Shown here piece after piece: positions 44,423-53,914 of a stretch of DNA of 64,000 nt; position 1 is the first letter of the stretch, and each line of letters opens with the position of its first letter. The notes under the pieces were generated by a model that searched no databases, had not been told where the DNA came from, and worked only from the letters and a program-made list of their open reading frames with translations. Made by a program: the position numbers and the translations under genes. Origin of the DNA: Paenibacillus barengoltzii NBRC 101215 (lineage in GTDB: Bacteria; Bacillota; Bacilli; Paenibacillales; Paenibacillaceae); NCBI RefSeq assembly GCF_004000745.1, contig NZ_BILV01000014.1:33193-97192 (forward strand), written 5' to 3'.

Positions 44423-45870
44423 GCGGCGGGCGGATGAACGATCGTTCAGATCAGGCGGCCAAAGCCCGGGACTATTTTTCTCGTCCCGGGTTCAAGAGAA
44501 TGCTCGAAGCCGTCTGGAAGCGATACGCCAGTCTGGAGAAGGCGGGCGGGCACGCCGTCATCAGTAGATCTACTGCAGCGGAATGCGAGGCGATCAATAC
44601 CTTTTTTGGCTGGTACAAAAAACCGGGGGACGATATCCGAGTACCACTTGCGGATTTTGAACAGGAATTGCTGGAATCGGCATTTACCTTCACGATTACC
44701 GAACTTCATGAAGTCCTGACCGGCGAGCCGCTGCGAACCAAATCGGATCGGGAATTGCTGGCGATGCAGGAGTGGGGGAGGTTGTTTGAGACCCTGGAAG
44801 CCCAGTTTGCGGAGCAAGGAACGCCACTCCAGCCGGCTGTGGCGGAATGGTTAAGTGGTTTGCGCCACGGCCGTGCAGCCGGTTACCGCACCTTGCGTGA
44901 GCTGTGGCGCGCTGCTCCCGAGACGGCGCAAAGAGAGCTGGCGAGTGCCACATGCGCGTGGAACCTGCTGCTTGCGGGGGATGCAACAGCAGGTTTGGGC
45001 GAGAACGGTAGCCCACCATCAGCTGTCCGCCTACCGGTGCTGGCCGCGCAAACTACCGGCGATCCGCATGCGCTGGACCGGAACGTCCCGGCAGGGCGGC
45101 TGCTGTTCCAGGCCTTACGCTCCAAGGAGCTTGGGAAGCAGTTTGCCGAAACGGATCAAACTGACCCATCAGATCCCGAGGCGATACCCGGCTTGTCATC
45201 CGGAGTGGATACCTTGGAGGCGCGGGAGATTTACCGCAGCGCGGGAATTTTTGATGACGACATATCTTCTCTCGTTCATATTTATTGCCCTTGGGACGGC
45301 GGTAACGGGCCATATGTTTTATCGTTAAGGCAAGTTGAGATAACCAGCGTGCTTTCTCCGATCACCGATTTTTATGTGGTAGAGAATCCAGCGGTATTTT
45401 CCACTTTGGTTGATTTGAATGAAGCCAATGAATCCGCCTATACTGCGGGACCGATGCTAGTTTGCACCAGTGGACCGGCAAGCGCAGCGGCATTGCGCCT
45501 GATCGATCGTTATTTGGAGGAAAACCTGGTTTCCGGCCACCTATATTACTCTGGTGATTTTGATGTTAAAGGGATTTCGATCGGAAATGTTCTGGCTTCC
45601 CGTTATGGGGACCGATTTACCGCCTGGCGTTTTAACCGGGAAAGTTACATGGAGGGGTGTGCCTTGGCGCTTCCCAATGGCGTAACCTTATCAACAGAAG
45701 AGCGGCTTCGTTTGGCTAAGATGCAGGCCATTTGGGATAACTCGCTGTGCAACACGATGCGCGATGTAGGACGTAAGCTATTTCAAGAGCAAATAATCGT
45801 AAATTTGATCAATGATTGGCGAAAAGCGGTCATAGGAGGGGAGATCGGCGGCCGTTTGCATTCCAAATGA
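44419..45870 (+). CDS. jetD: Wadjet nuclease JetD, type II (DUF2399/TIGR02679, TOPRIM)
   Basis: A 483-residue protein of the TIGR02679 family. The N-terminal part (YFSRPGFKRMLEAVWKRYAS) is the family arm that binds the complex; the C-terminal DUF2399 part is a topoisomerase-VI-like TOPRIM fold with SGDFDVKGISIGNVLASRYG, where Asp380 and Asp382 are the expected metal ligands, plus a preceding LVCTSGPASAAALRLIDRYL. It cleaves plasmid DNA trapped by JetABC. The start overlaps the jetC stop by four bases; an ATG five codons later is also possible. It completes the four-gene operon. Confidence 0.88.
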   Translation: MSGGRMNDRSDQAAKARDYFSRPGFKRMLEAVWKRYASLEKAGGHAVISRSTAAECEAINTFFGWYKKPGDDIRVPLADFEQELLESAFTFTITELHEVLTGEPLRTKSDRELLAMQEWGRLFETLEAQFAEQGTPLQPAVAEWLSGLRHGRAAGYRTLRELWRAAPETAQRELASATCAWNLLLAGDATAGLGENGSPPSAVRLPVLAAQTTGDPHALDRNVPAGRLLFQALRSKELGKQFAETDQTDPSDPEAIPGLSSGVDTLEAREIYRSAGIFDDDISSLVHIYCPWDGGNGPYVLSLRQVEITSVLSPITDFYVVENPAVFSTLVDLNEANESAYTAGPMLVCTSGPASAAALRLIDRYLEENLVSGHLYYSGDFDVKGISIGNVLASRYGDRFTAWRFNRESYMEGCALALPNGVTLSTEERLRLAKMQAIWDNSLCNTMRDVGRKLFQEQIIVNLINDWRKAVIGGEIGGRLHSK

Positions 45871-46160
45871 AGTGCGCAATATCATGCAACGGATGTACAG
45901 AATTAAGCTGGACATTTATGAGCGATATGACGTTAAAGTGAAAGCTGTAAATGTATTCTTCTTAAGACCGGTGCTGTGGTTCTGTCTAGGAGCTGCCTCG
46001 TGCTGGTCTTATTTTTGTTTTCTGTTCTTTATTCCCATTTCTCGCGCCAACCCTGCATTCCTGTCCATATCGAGCACAAAGGACGTTCTCATTTCGGCAC
46101 CGATCCCGTATGCTTAAAGTAACTTTGGTGTGGACAAGGACGGAAAGGAAGGTGATCTGC
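45871..46160 (+). other. intergenic region between jetD and the AraC regulator
   Basis: No gene or clear terminator hairpin is seen. An open frame of 81 codons here is not supported by a ribosome site. The regulator's promoter should lie in it but I cannot place it. Confidence 0.4.
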
Positions 46161-48455
46161 TTGGGGAAGAACAAGATCAATCTGCTGACCAAGCTGTTGA
46201 TTTCCTATTGGCTTGTGCTGCTGTTTCCGGTGCTGATCATTTTGTTCTATTATTATCCGCAGTCGGCGACGGCGGTGAGAGCGAAGGAAATGGATTGGAA
46301 CGCTCATATCACGGAGCAGTTCATGACGTCGATGGACACGTTCACGCGATATGTGTACAATCTGCCGTTCGAGCTGGCGCAGAATCGGGAGTTCCGGCTG
46401 TACCAGGCGGAGGAGAGCGATTACCAGCGGGTGCTAATTGCGAATGAAATGAAAAAATACAACGCCACCGATGCCTTCATTTACAACACCCTGCTCTATG
46501 TGCGAAACATCGGCATGTTATTCTCCAAAACTGGAAGCGCATACAGTTTGGAGGATATGGCCACTCCCGGGATCGGCTTCACCTATGAGGATTGGCAACC
46601 CGCCTATATGAAGGAGACGTTGAACACGTTGGACGCGCCTCTCGTCCGGCCGGTGGAGGAGATCGTCATTCCCGGCAACAACCGGGTGCGGATGCTGACC
46701 TTTCTGCAGCCGTTGCCGGTCGGCGGGTCCCATTCCCCCGGCGTGGTGATGATCCTGGTCCGGGAGGATACGATTCTCCGCATGATGCGATCGGTGTCCG
46801 AGCACTATCTCGGAGACTTTTTTATCCTCGATGGGCAGGGCCAGCCGTTGGTCGCTTCAAACGGTTCGCTGTACCGGAGCTCGGACGATCTGCCGAGTCT
46901 GGTGGAGCGAATGGAGCGGGAGAACGGCGGCGATCCCGTCTCCGGCATCCACCAAATCAACGGCACAACGTATATCGTCTCCTATGCGGTTTCGGACAAA
47001 AACGGCTGGAAATACGTCAGCCTGCTTCCGCTAACGGAATCGCTGCAGGATTTGCGCGCGATCCAGTTGAAAACCGCGCTGCTGGTCGGCTTCATCCTCC
47101 TGCTGGAGGTTATCGTGATTTACGTCTCGATCCGCAACAATTACCACCCGATCAAACGGCTGGTGGAGTTTGCCACCGGCTTGTTCGAGCCGCAGGAGCA
47201 AAAGCCGATGAACGAGCTCGAGACGCTCCGCTATACGCTTAGCGGCTTATCCGCCGCCAACAGCCGGCTGGACGAGGAAGTGAAGGGGACGCTTCCCTTG
47301 ATGCGGGACAACCTGCTGCTCGAGCTGGTGAACGGACACTTCCTCGCTTGGGAGCCGTTCGCGAAGAAGGCGGCAAAGGTTGGGATCGGCCTGGACGGGC
47401 CGCTCCTTACGGTGGCCGTTATTTCCTGCGAAGCCGGGACGGAAGCGGCGGAGCGGATCTGGGGCGCTTGCCGAAGCGAAGAAGAGCGGTTTCCCGCAGG
47501 CGTGAAGGGGTATTTTTTCAAAAGCATCTATCACCACGAAATCGTGCTGGTCTGCGCCCATGGCGCGAATTTTGCACTCAAAGCGCATTTGGCGCGGCTG
47601 AAGGAGGAACTTCAGCGGCAGGCGGGCGACGGCGTCGGAGGAGGCCGGGCCATTATCGGCATCGGTCGTCCTGGCGAAGGGCGGAATCCCCAGGCCGCGC
47701 ATGTTTCCTATTTGCAAGCGCAGCGCACAGCGGAGCAACTGAGGCTTCGCGGCGACAGCGCCTTGCTATGCTACGACGAGTTCGAAACGCCGTCAGCCGG
47801 GACGGTATCCTATTTCGCCGAGCTGCTGCAATCCCTGGAGCTGGCTATTCTGAAAAACGAAGCTGCCCAGGTGGAATCCCTGATTGAACGGCTCGCCGGT
47901 TACCTTAGCGGCAACGGGATGTCGCCGCACATGCTGCGCAGCGTGTACTTGAACACGGCCAGCGTGATCTTCAACGGGCTTCAGCGGTTCCGTCAGGACG
48001 ACCAGAGTCTGCTGCGCCTGACCGACGCCGCGTTTGGGCCCCGCTACACGCTGGAGCAAATGGCCGGAATCTTGCGGGAGAGCGGGGACAAGCTGTGCGA
48101 GATGATCCGTGAGACGGTGCCCCAAAGCCGTATGGCTTCCCGGGAGGAATTGCTCGCAGCACTTGAAGAGATGGGCACGGACCCGAATTGTTCCCTGCAG
48201 CTAATGGCTGACTATTTCAGCATGTCGGCGTCTAACTTTAGCCATTATTTCAAGAAAACGGTAGGCCAGAACTTCAAGGAGACGCTCGACCGGCTGCGCA
48301 TCCGGCAAGCTGCACGTTTATTACGGGAAAGCGAAGAGACCCTGGAGGCAATTGCTGCCCAGTGCGGATATACCAACCTCTCCAGCTTTATCCGCTCCTT
48401 CAAGAAGATTCTGGGCACCACCCCTGGCCAATATCGGCAAACCCACAAAGGCTAA
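46161..48455 (+). CDS. membrane-anchored AraC-family regulator
   Basis: A 764-residue one-component regulator. Helix one near residues 12-34 (LLISYWLVLLFPVLIILFYY), an extracellular sensor domain (about 35-310), helix two near 315-340 (TALLVGFILLLEVIVIYVSI), a cytoplasmic middle domain, and an AraC double HTH at about 665-764: CSLQLMADYFSMSASNFSHY and EAIAAQCGYTNLSSFIRSFK, then GTTPGQYR. The TTG at 46161 has AAGGTG six bases before it and is preferred to an ATG 17 codons upstream. Such regulators sit next to the LplABC-type importers they control; here that is the operon at 48765-52299. Confidence 0.9.
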   Translation: MGKNKINLLTKLLISYWLVLLFPVLIILFYYYPQSATAVRAKEMDWNAHITEQFMTSMDTFTRYVYNLPFELAQNREFRLYQAEESDYQRVLIANEMKKYNATDAFIYNTLLYVRNIGMLFSKTGSAYSLEDMATPGIGFTYEDWQPAYMKETLNTLDAPLVRPVEEIVIPGNNRVRMLTFLQPLPVGGSHSPGVVMILVREDTILRMMRSVSEHYLGDFFILDGQGQPLVASNGSLYRSSDDLPSLVERMERENGGDPVSGIHQINGTTYIVSYAVSDKNGWKYVSLLPLTESLQDLRAIQLKTALLVGFILLLEVIVIYVSIRNNYHPIKRLVEFATGLFEPQEQKPMNELETLRYTLSGLSAANSRLDEEVKGTLPLMRDNLLLELVNGHFLAWEPFAKKAAKVGIGLDGPLLTVAVISCEAGTEAAERIWGACRSEEERFPAGVKGYFFKSIYHHEIVLVCAHGANFALKAHLARLKEELQRQAGDGVGGGRAIIGIGRPGEGRNPQAAHVSYLQAQRTAEQLRLRGDSALLCYDEFETPSAGTVSYFAELLQSLELAILKNEAAQVESLIERLAGYLSGNGMSPHMLRSVYLNTASVIFNGLQRFRQDDQSLLRLTDAAFGPRYTLEQMAGILRESGDKLCEMIRETVPQSRMASREELLAALEEMGTDPNCSLQLMADYFSMSASNFSHYFKKTVGQNFKETLDRLRIRQAARLLRESEETLEAIAAQCGYTNLSSFIRSFKKILGTTPGQYRQTHKG

Positions 48456-48567
48456 GCATTCGTATCTATTTCTTTTTGAACTGGAGCCAGATCGGCGTTT
48501 TTTGAATATTTACAAAATTTGAATCGGGTTGAAAAGCCCGGTCCCGCAGTCTGGCTGATGACCCTAA

Positions 48568-48582
48568 AGTAATCGCTTTCAA
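48568..48582 (-). promoter_or_regulatory. catabolite-response element (cre)
   Basis: On the minus strand TTGAAAGCGATTACT fits every defined position of the cre consensus. It lies about 190 bases upstream of the binding-protein gene. Confidence 0.65.
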
Positions 48583-48705
48583 AAAATGAAAATTGGTCCA
48601 AAACCGCCCGTTTACGCAGCTTGGCATTGCCCGTTAAAGTCTATGGTGCCTGGATTGGCCAGGCAAGGCAAAGACGGCGGCAGCCATCGTAGACGGAATC
48701 CGCGA

Positions 48706-48720
48706 AGAAATGTGAACGCT
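48706..48720 (-). promoter_or_regulatory. second cre-like site
   Basis: ACGAAAGCGTTCACA on the minus strand has one mismatch (C for T at position 2). It lies 45 bases before the binding-protein start, so two CcpA sites may flank the promoter. Confidence 0.45.
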
Positions 48721-48764
48721 TTCGTACACGGCCGCCGCTCAAATCTAATTTGGGGGGAAAGGGA

Positions 48765-50402
48765 ATGCGAAAAAAAGTAACCGTTTTCATGTCATCCGTG
48801 TTGGTCGTGGTGATGCTGCTGGCCGGATGCGGCTCGGGAGGAGGCAATGCCGGCAATACCTCGAGTTCGCCGGATGGCGCAGCCGGTACGCCCGGGAACA
48901 CCACCGGGGAGAAGGTGAAGCTGACGGCGATCATGACAAAGCACCCATTAACCAAGCCGCTCGCCGAAATGGAGTGGCTGCAACAGGTGGAGGACAAGGC
49001 CGGCGTGGACATTGAATGGCAGGAGATCACGGCGGATTGGGGGCAGAAGAAAGGAACGATGCTGGCGAGCGGGGATATCCCAGATCTGTTCATCGGGCCG
49101 AACGTAATCACCGACGCGGATTTCGCTCAGTTCCAGGGGTTGTTCCAAGACCTGTCCACGATGCTGGATCAGGCCCCGAACGTGCAGGCCATGTTCGAGG
49201 CCAAGCCGGAGACCCGGCTGATCGCTACTCAACCCGACGGCAAAATCTACGGTTTGCCGAAGTACCAGCGGTTTTGGCCGGCCGCGTCCACCAGACAATA
49301 CATCAACCAGAAGTGGCTGGATCATCTGGGGCTTCAGATGCCGACGAACTGGGATGAGCTGTATGACGTGCTTGTGGCGTTCAAGGAGAAGGACGCGAAC
49401 GGAAACGGCGACCCGAACGACGAAATCCCGATGGATTGGCCGGGTGGGATTGGCGGCTACTTCAACCCGGCCGTACTGCTTGGCAGCACGGGGATGACCT
49501 TGTCCGACGGGAACGCGGAAGGCTACTTCGTCGAGGACGGTCAGGTGAAGAATTACCTGATCGATGACCGGTATAAACAGATGGTTGCCTTCCTGAGCAA
49601 GCTGTACAAGGCCGGGTTAATCAACCGGGAAGTGTTCACTCACGATTACACGAAATACCAATCCGTCGCCCGCGGGGAAGGAGATACGGCCAAGGTCGGC
49701 TTTACCTGGGGCTGGGTGGCGTCGGACCGATTCGGTGAGCAACTCGCTCCGCAATACACGTCCATGGCCCCGCTGAAAGTATCGGCCGCGGACACCGTAA
49801 AGCCCTCCTGGATGTACGATTACTACAACCTGAACTACGGCGTGAACCACATCGTCATGTCGGCCAAAGCGAAAAACAAGGAAGCCGCCATGCGCTTCAT
49901 CAACGAGCTGTACGACCCCAAGGTCGGCATCCAGGTGTTGTTCGGCTCGATCGGCCCGAATATCCAGGACAACGGGGATGGTTCGTATAGCGTACTGCCG
50001 CCGGCCGATGCCAAGATGGACCCGGGTACGTGGAAATGGACGTCGACCATGGCGGACAACGGCGCTTTTTATATCTCGGACGATATGAAGCTGACCCTTG
50101 GCAAAGATATGCAAGAGGTGCTTGGCCAATCGGAACCGCTCAAGGAAGCGCTGCAGGTGGACCAGGAGAACGATATTTTCCCGGCGATGTTTATCAAATA
50201 CTCTACGATGGACAACAACACGTTAAGCCTCAATAATACCAACATCATGAACCTCGCCAACGCTAATTTTGCCAAGTGGGTCACCAAAGGCGGCGTCGAG
50301 GCGGAATGGGACGCGTACGTGAAGGAAGCCCAGAAGGCCGGGATCACGCAGAATCTGGAGATCATGCAGAAATACTACGAGGAATACAAGAGCAAAAAGT
50401 AA
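48765..50402 (+). CDS. extracellular sugar-binding lipoprotein, LplA type
   Basis: A 545-residue lipoprotein with signal peptide ending MLLAGC (Cys22), a short Gly/Ser/Asn tether, and a mature LplA-like fold from EKVKLTAIMTKHPLTK. DANGNGDPNDEIPMDW near residue 210 is a calcium-site-like loop common in this group. The ATG at 48765 follows GGGGGGAAAGG; a TTG five codons earlier is less likely. First gene of binding protein-permease-permease, controlled presumably by the AraC regulator upstream and by CcpA. The polysaccharide served cannot be read from the sequence. Confidence 0.9.
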   Translation: MRKKVTVFMSSVLVVVMLLAGCGSGGGNAGNTSSSPDGAAGTPGNTTGEKVKLTAIMTKHPLTKPLAEMEWLQQVEDKAGVDIEWQEITADWGQKKGTMLASGDIPDLFIGPNVITDADFAQFQGLFQDLSTMLDQAPNVQAMFEAKPETRLIATQPDGKIYGLPKYQRFWPAASTRQYINQKWLDHLGLQMPTNWDELYDVLVAFKEKDANGNGDPNDEIPMDWPGGIGGYFNPAVLLGSTGMTLSDGNAEGYFVEDGQVKNYLIDDRYKQMVAFLSKLYKAGLINREVFTHDYTKYQSVARGEGDTAKVGFTWGWVASDRFGEQLAPQYTSMAPLKVSAADTVKPSWMYDYYNLNYGVNHIVMSAKAKNKEAAMRFINELYDPKVGIQVLFGSIGPNIQDNGDGSYSVLPPADAKMDPGTWKWTSTMADNGAFYISDDMKLTLGKDMQEVLGQSEPLKEALQVDQENDIFPAMFIKYSTMDNNTLSLNNTNIMNLANANFAKWVTKGGVEAEWDAYVKEAQKAGITQNLEIMQKYYEEYKSKK

Positions 50403-50416
50403 GGGGGCCGAGTTGC

Positions 50417-51328
50417 ATGCAGGTTCGCAAAGGGCTGCAGGCCCTCGTACGCGATTATCAATTATGGATCATGATCCTGCCCGCGATCGCCGTTATCCTC
50501 ATCTTTAACTATATCCCGATGTACGGAATCCAGCTCGCTTTCCGCGACTACGATTTCAGCAAAGGGCTGACCGGGGGCGAGTGGCGGGGACTGGCCTACT
50601 TTCAGCAGTTTATCGACAGCTATCTGTTCACCGACCTGATGCGGAACACGTTTCTGATTAGCCTGGCGAGCATCGTGCTCGGCTTCCCGGCTCCGATCGT
50701 ACTGGCGCTCATTTTGAACCAGATCCGGCGCAAAAAAATGAAGCAGCTCATGCAAACGACGGTGTATCTGCCGCATTTTATCTCGGTGATCGTGCTGGTC
50801 GGCATGCTGAATGTGCTGCTGTCCCCCGAAACCGGGGTGGTCGGCTATATGTTCAAATATCTGGGGCTCGGACATATTAATCTGCTGGCATCCACCGAGA
50901 CTTTCATCCCGGTTTATGTGCTTTCGGACATTTGGCAGCACTGCGGCTGGAACAGTATCATTTACCTGGCTGCCTTGTCTACGGTCGATCCCCAGCTCTA
51001 CGACGCGGCCAAAATCGACGGCGCCACCCGGTGGCAGACAGTTCGCTTTGTTGACTTGCCGGCGCTCGTGCCAACGATCATCATTTTATTCATTCTCAGC
51101 ATGGGGAACATTCTCAGCACCGGATTTGAGAAGATTTTCCTGATGCAAAACGCGCTCAACCTCCCAGTTTCAGAAGTCATTGCCACCTACGTGTACAAAA
51201 TCGGGATCGTGTCCAACCAGTTCAGCCTAGCTTCGGCCATCGGCTTGTTCAATACGCTGATTAACTTCGTGTTCCTGTTTGCCATGAACGCGATTTCGAA
51301 ACGGGCCTCCCATAACAGCCTGTTCTAA
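50417..51328 (+). CDS. carbohydrate ABC transporter permease, LplB type
   Basis: A 303-residue permease with six helices and EAA loop LYDAAKIDGATRWQTVRFVD followed by LPALVPTIIIL. The ATG at 50417 follows AAGGGGG just after the binding-protein stop; the longer upstream frame overlaps that gene and is rejected. Opening LWIMILPAIAVILIFNYIPM, YGIQLAFRDYDF is typical of LplB. Confidence 0.9.
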   Translation: MQVRKGLQALVRDYQLWIMILPAIAVILIFNYIPMYGIQLAFRDYDFSKGLTGGEWRGLAYFQQFIDSYLFTDLMRNTFLISLASIVLGFPAPIVLALILNQIRRKKMKQLMQTTVYLPHFISVIVLVGMLNVLLSPETGVVGYMFKYLGLGHINLLASTETFIPVYVLSDIWQHCGWNSIIYLAALSTVDPQLYDAAKIDGATRWQTVRFVDLPALVPTIIILFILSMGNILSTGFEKIFLMQNALNLPVSEVIATYVYKIGIVSNQFSLASAIGLFNTLINFVFLFAMNAISKRASHNSLF

Positions 51329-51357
51329 AATCGGAAGGAAAGGAGGAGACGACAGGC

Positions 51358-52299
51358 ATGGGCCAAATCGGAACGCAAATCGGGGGCAAGGGGCCTGCGG
51401 TGAGAACTGCCGGAGCGCGGTCGGGCGGCGGGGAGTTGGTGTTTAAAATCGTGCTCGGACTGGTCTGTACCGTCATTTTTCTGTTGATTGCTTATCCGCT
51501 GTATTTCATCGTCATCGCTTCGTTCAGCGACTCGACGCTCGTCTCGACGGGCAAGGTACTGTTCTTACCGAAAAACGTCAGCTTATTCGGCTACCGCGAG
51601 ATTTTTCAGGACGGGCGAATTTGGACGGGGTACCGGAACACGCTGTTTTACACCTTTTTCGGCACGCTGGTCAACCTTCTGTTCACGCTGCCGGCAGCTT
51701 ACGTGCTGTCCCGCAAGGAATTCAAGGCGAGACGGGTGATCATGTTCCTGTTCGTGGTCACGATGTTCTTCAATGGGGGACTGATCCCGACGTACCTGCT
51801 GATGAAAGACCTGCATCTGACCAATACGGTCTGGGTATTCATCGTGCCGTTTTGTGTGAACGTGTTCTACCTGATCATCGCGCGCACGTTCTTCGAAACC
51901 TCGTTGCCGCAGGAACTGCACGAGGCGGCAGTGATGGACGGGTGCTCGCATTTCACCTTTTTCGTGAAAGTGGCGCTGCCGCTGTCGAAGGCGCTGGTGT
52001 CCGTGATCGGCTTGTATTACCTCGTCGGGCATTGGAACGACTTCTTCACCGCGCTGATCTACATCCGGGACAACGACCTTCAGCCGCTGCAAATGGTCCT
52101 GCGGGACATCCTGCTGTCCAACCAGGTGTTCGCGAACGGGGCCGGCACGGGCGGCGACGCCGGCGGTTACGCGCAAAGGTATGCCGACCAGATCAAATAT
52201 GGCGTTATCATCGTGTCCACGCTGCCGATCCTCGTGATTTATCCGTTCATTCAAAAATACTTCGAAAAAGGCGTGATGATCGGTTCGATCAAGGGGTGA
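51358..52299 (+). CDS. carbohydrate ABC transporter permease, YtcP type
   Basis: A 313-residue second permease: about 20 polar residues, then six helices, EAA loop LHEAAVMDGCSHFTFFVKVA then LPLSKALVSVI, and a C-terminus KGVMIGSIKG. GGTGGDAGGYAQRYADQIKY near the end is part of the variable periplasmic stretch before the last helix. AAAGGAGG lies about 11 bases before the ATG, slightly long. Confidence 0.9.
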   Translation: MGQIGTQIGGKGPAVRTAGARSGGGELVFKIVLGLVCTVIFLLIAYPLYFIVIASFSDSTLVSTGKVLFLPKNVSLFGYREIFQDGRIWTGYRNTLFYTFFGTLVNLLFTLPAAYVLSRKEFKARRVIMFLFVVTMFFNGGLIPTYLLMKDLHLTNTVWVFIVPFCVNVFYLIIARTFFETSLPQELHEAAVMDGCSHFTFFVKVALPLSKALVSVIGLYYLVGHWNDFFTALIYIRDNDLQPLQMVLRDILLSNQVFANGAGTGGDAGGYAQRYADQIKYGVIIVSTLPILVIYPFIQKYFEKGVMIGSIKG

Positions 52300-52330
52300 G
52301 CGGCGGGTTGCCGTGAGATTACGATTTGCA

Positions 52331-52363
52331 AGCCCGGGGGCGGAGGCCTTCCGGGCTTTTTTT
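52331..52363 (+). terminator. intrinsic terminator of the third sugar ABC operon
   Basis: AGCCCGG and CCGGGCT with a 13-base loop and seven T residues. Confidence 0.88.
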
Positions 52364-52382
52364 GCATGAGCGTGCCGTAAGT

Positions 52383-52583
52383 AATAAAGGTAAAAAAGGG
52401 CCTTATTCGCTCCAAAGATAGAGTTTGGCTTGAAATAGCGGACATTTTTACCCTTATCTTTGAAAAATGGGCGGTGAAGAGGTGAGTTTGACGGGAGTTC
52501 AGGAAAATAAGGCCACAAAATTCCCTTATTCAACGCAAAAAGGGACCAAAAGGTGAAATAAGGCCATAAAAGTCCCTTATTTC
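52383..52583 (+). repeat. cluster of AATAAGG/CCTTATT inverted repeats
   Basis: Three hairpins of one kind in 200 bases: AATAAAGG...CCTTATT (52383-52407), AATAAGG (52506-52512) with CCTTATT (52524-52530), and GAAATAAGG (52555-52563) with CCTTATTTC (52575-52583). A weaker half unit CCCTTATC is at 52451. Loops are A/T-rich (CCACAAAATTC, CCATAAAAGTC). No gene is found from 52364 to 52741. Confidence 0.7.
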
Positions 52584-52741
52584 CGCCTGGGGTGACAATG
52601 TGCATGATTATGATGATTTTAATAAACTTCGCCATCTCCATTAATCCAGCGTAAACAGTCAAAACCTATACTCTTCTTGGGTCGAAATCAACAGAAATAC
52701 ATAGCGAACCCACAATAATCCACAGGGAGTGCATAGAAACC

Positions 52742-53878
52742 ATGAAATTCGGATTAAAGAGGCAGTTAGCGCTGGGTCTGGTTTTATCCTTGTTTGTATT
52801 GATGCTGGCCGCTTGTGGTGCAGGGGGCAACGGAGGCAACGGGAGTAACGCAACTGCAACGGATACAAGCGGGGCGGCGCAGGCGGAAGAGCTCTCGCTG
52901 GCCGATCTGGAAGCGAGGGCCAAAGAAGAAGGTTCCGTCGTGAGCGTTGGCATGCCGGACACATGGGCGAACTGGAAAGATACGTGGTCGGATCTGAAAA
53001 CGAAGTATTCGTTGGATCACATGGATACGGATATGTCGAGCGCCGAAGAGATCGCCAAATTCGAAGCGGAGAAGGATAAGCCGACCGCGGACATCGGTGA
53101 CGTCGGTATCGCATTTGGTCCGGTTGCGGTGGATAAGGGCGTAACTCAACCGTACAAAACCTCGTACTGGGACGAGATCCCGGATTGGGCCAAGGACAAG
53201 GACGGCCACTGGGTCGTAGGTTACCAAGGTTCCATCGCATTCTTCACGAACACGGACCTGGTCAAAAATCCGCCGCAAAGCTGGGAAGACCTGAAGAACG
53301 ACGACTACAAAATCATTGTTGGCGATGTGACCAAAGCTGCGCAAGCGCAAATGGCCGTGCTGGCGGCCGCCATCGCCTACGGCGGGGACGAGACAAACAT
53401 CGAGCCGGGGATTGCTTACTTCGAAGACTTGGCGAAAAAAGGCCGCTTGTCCAGTGCGGAAGCTTCGCTGGCCAACATCGAAAAGGGCGAAGTGCAAGTG
53501 ACCCTGTTCTGGGACTTCAATGCCCTGAACTACCGCGATCAACTGGGCGGCGCGGACAAGTTTAACGTGGCGATTCCGAAGGAAGGCAGCGTGGTCAGCG
53601 GCTACGCCACGATCATCAACAAATACGCGCCGCATCCGAATGCCGCCAAGCTGACGCGGGAATACATCTTGAGCGATGCCGGCCAAATCAACCTGGCGAA
53701 GGGCTATGCCCGTCCGATCCGCGATAGCGTGCAGCTTCCGGAAGACGTTGCTGCCAAGCTGCTGCCGACTGAGGCCTATGCCAATGTGAAACCGGTCAGC
53801 GACTACAAGGCCTGGGAAGAGACGGCGAAGAAGCTGCCGCAGCTGTGGCAGGAGCGCGTGCTCGTTCATATGAACTAA
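52742..53878 (+). CDS. ABC transporter binding lipoprotein (Fe3+/phosphonate/polyamine class)
   Basis: A 378-residue lipoprotein: signal peptide ending MLAAC with Cys25, a Gly/Asn/Thr tether, then a family-1 solute-binding fold (LADLEARAKEEGSVVSVGMP, WVVGYQGSIAFFTNTDLVK, SWEDLKNDDYKIIVGD) like AfuA, PotD and the 2-aminoethylphosphonate-binding proteins. Highly biased codons suggest strong expression. A terminator-like hairpin separates it from the permeases, which would keep the binding protein in excess. The downstream phosphoesterases point to a phosphorylated ligand. Confidence 0.85.
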   Translation: MKFGLKRQLALGLVLSLFVLMLAACGAGGNGGNGSNATATDTSGAAQAEELSLADLEARAKEEGSVVSVGMPDTWANWKDTWSDLKTKYSLDHMDTDMSSAEEIAKFEAEKDKPTADIGDVGIAFGPVAVDKGVTQPYKTSYWDEIPDWAKDKDGHWVVGYQGSIAFFTNTDLVKNPPQSWEDLKNDDYKIIVGDVTKAAQAQMAVLAAAIAYGGDETNIEPGIAYFEDLAKKGRLSSAEASLANIEKGEVQVTLFWDFNALNYRDQLGGADKFNVAIPKEGSVVSGYATIINKYAPHPNAAKLTREYILSDAGQINLAKGYARPIRDSVQLPEDVAAKLLPTEAYANVKPVSDYKAWEETAKKLPQLWQERVLVHMN

Positions 53879-53914
53879 TCGGGCAAATCACGGGCCCGTG
53901 TTCAACCATTTGAA

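Noticed and set aside
45872..46117. 81-codon frame after jetD as a fifth Wadjet gene
   Set aside because: No ribosome site, unusual composition, and type II Wadjet has four genes.
52784..53869. 361-codon open frame opposite the AfuA-type binding protein
   Set aside because: Shadow of a highly biased gene; composition and lack of start signals argue against it.
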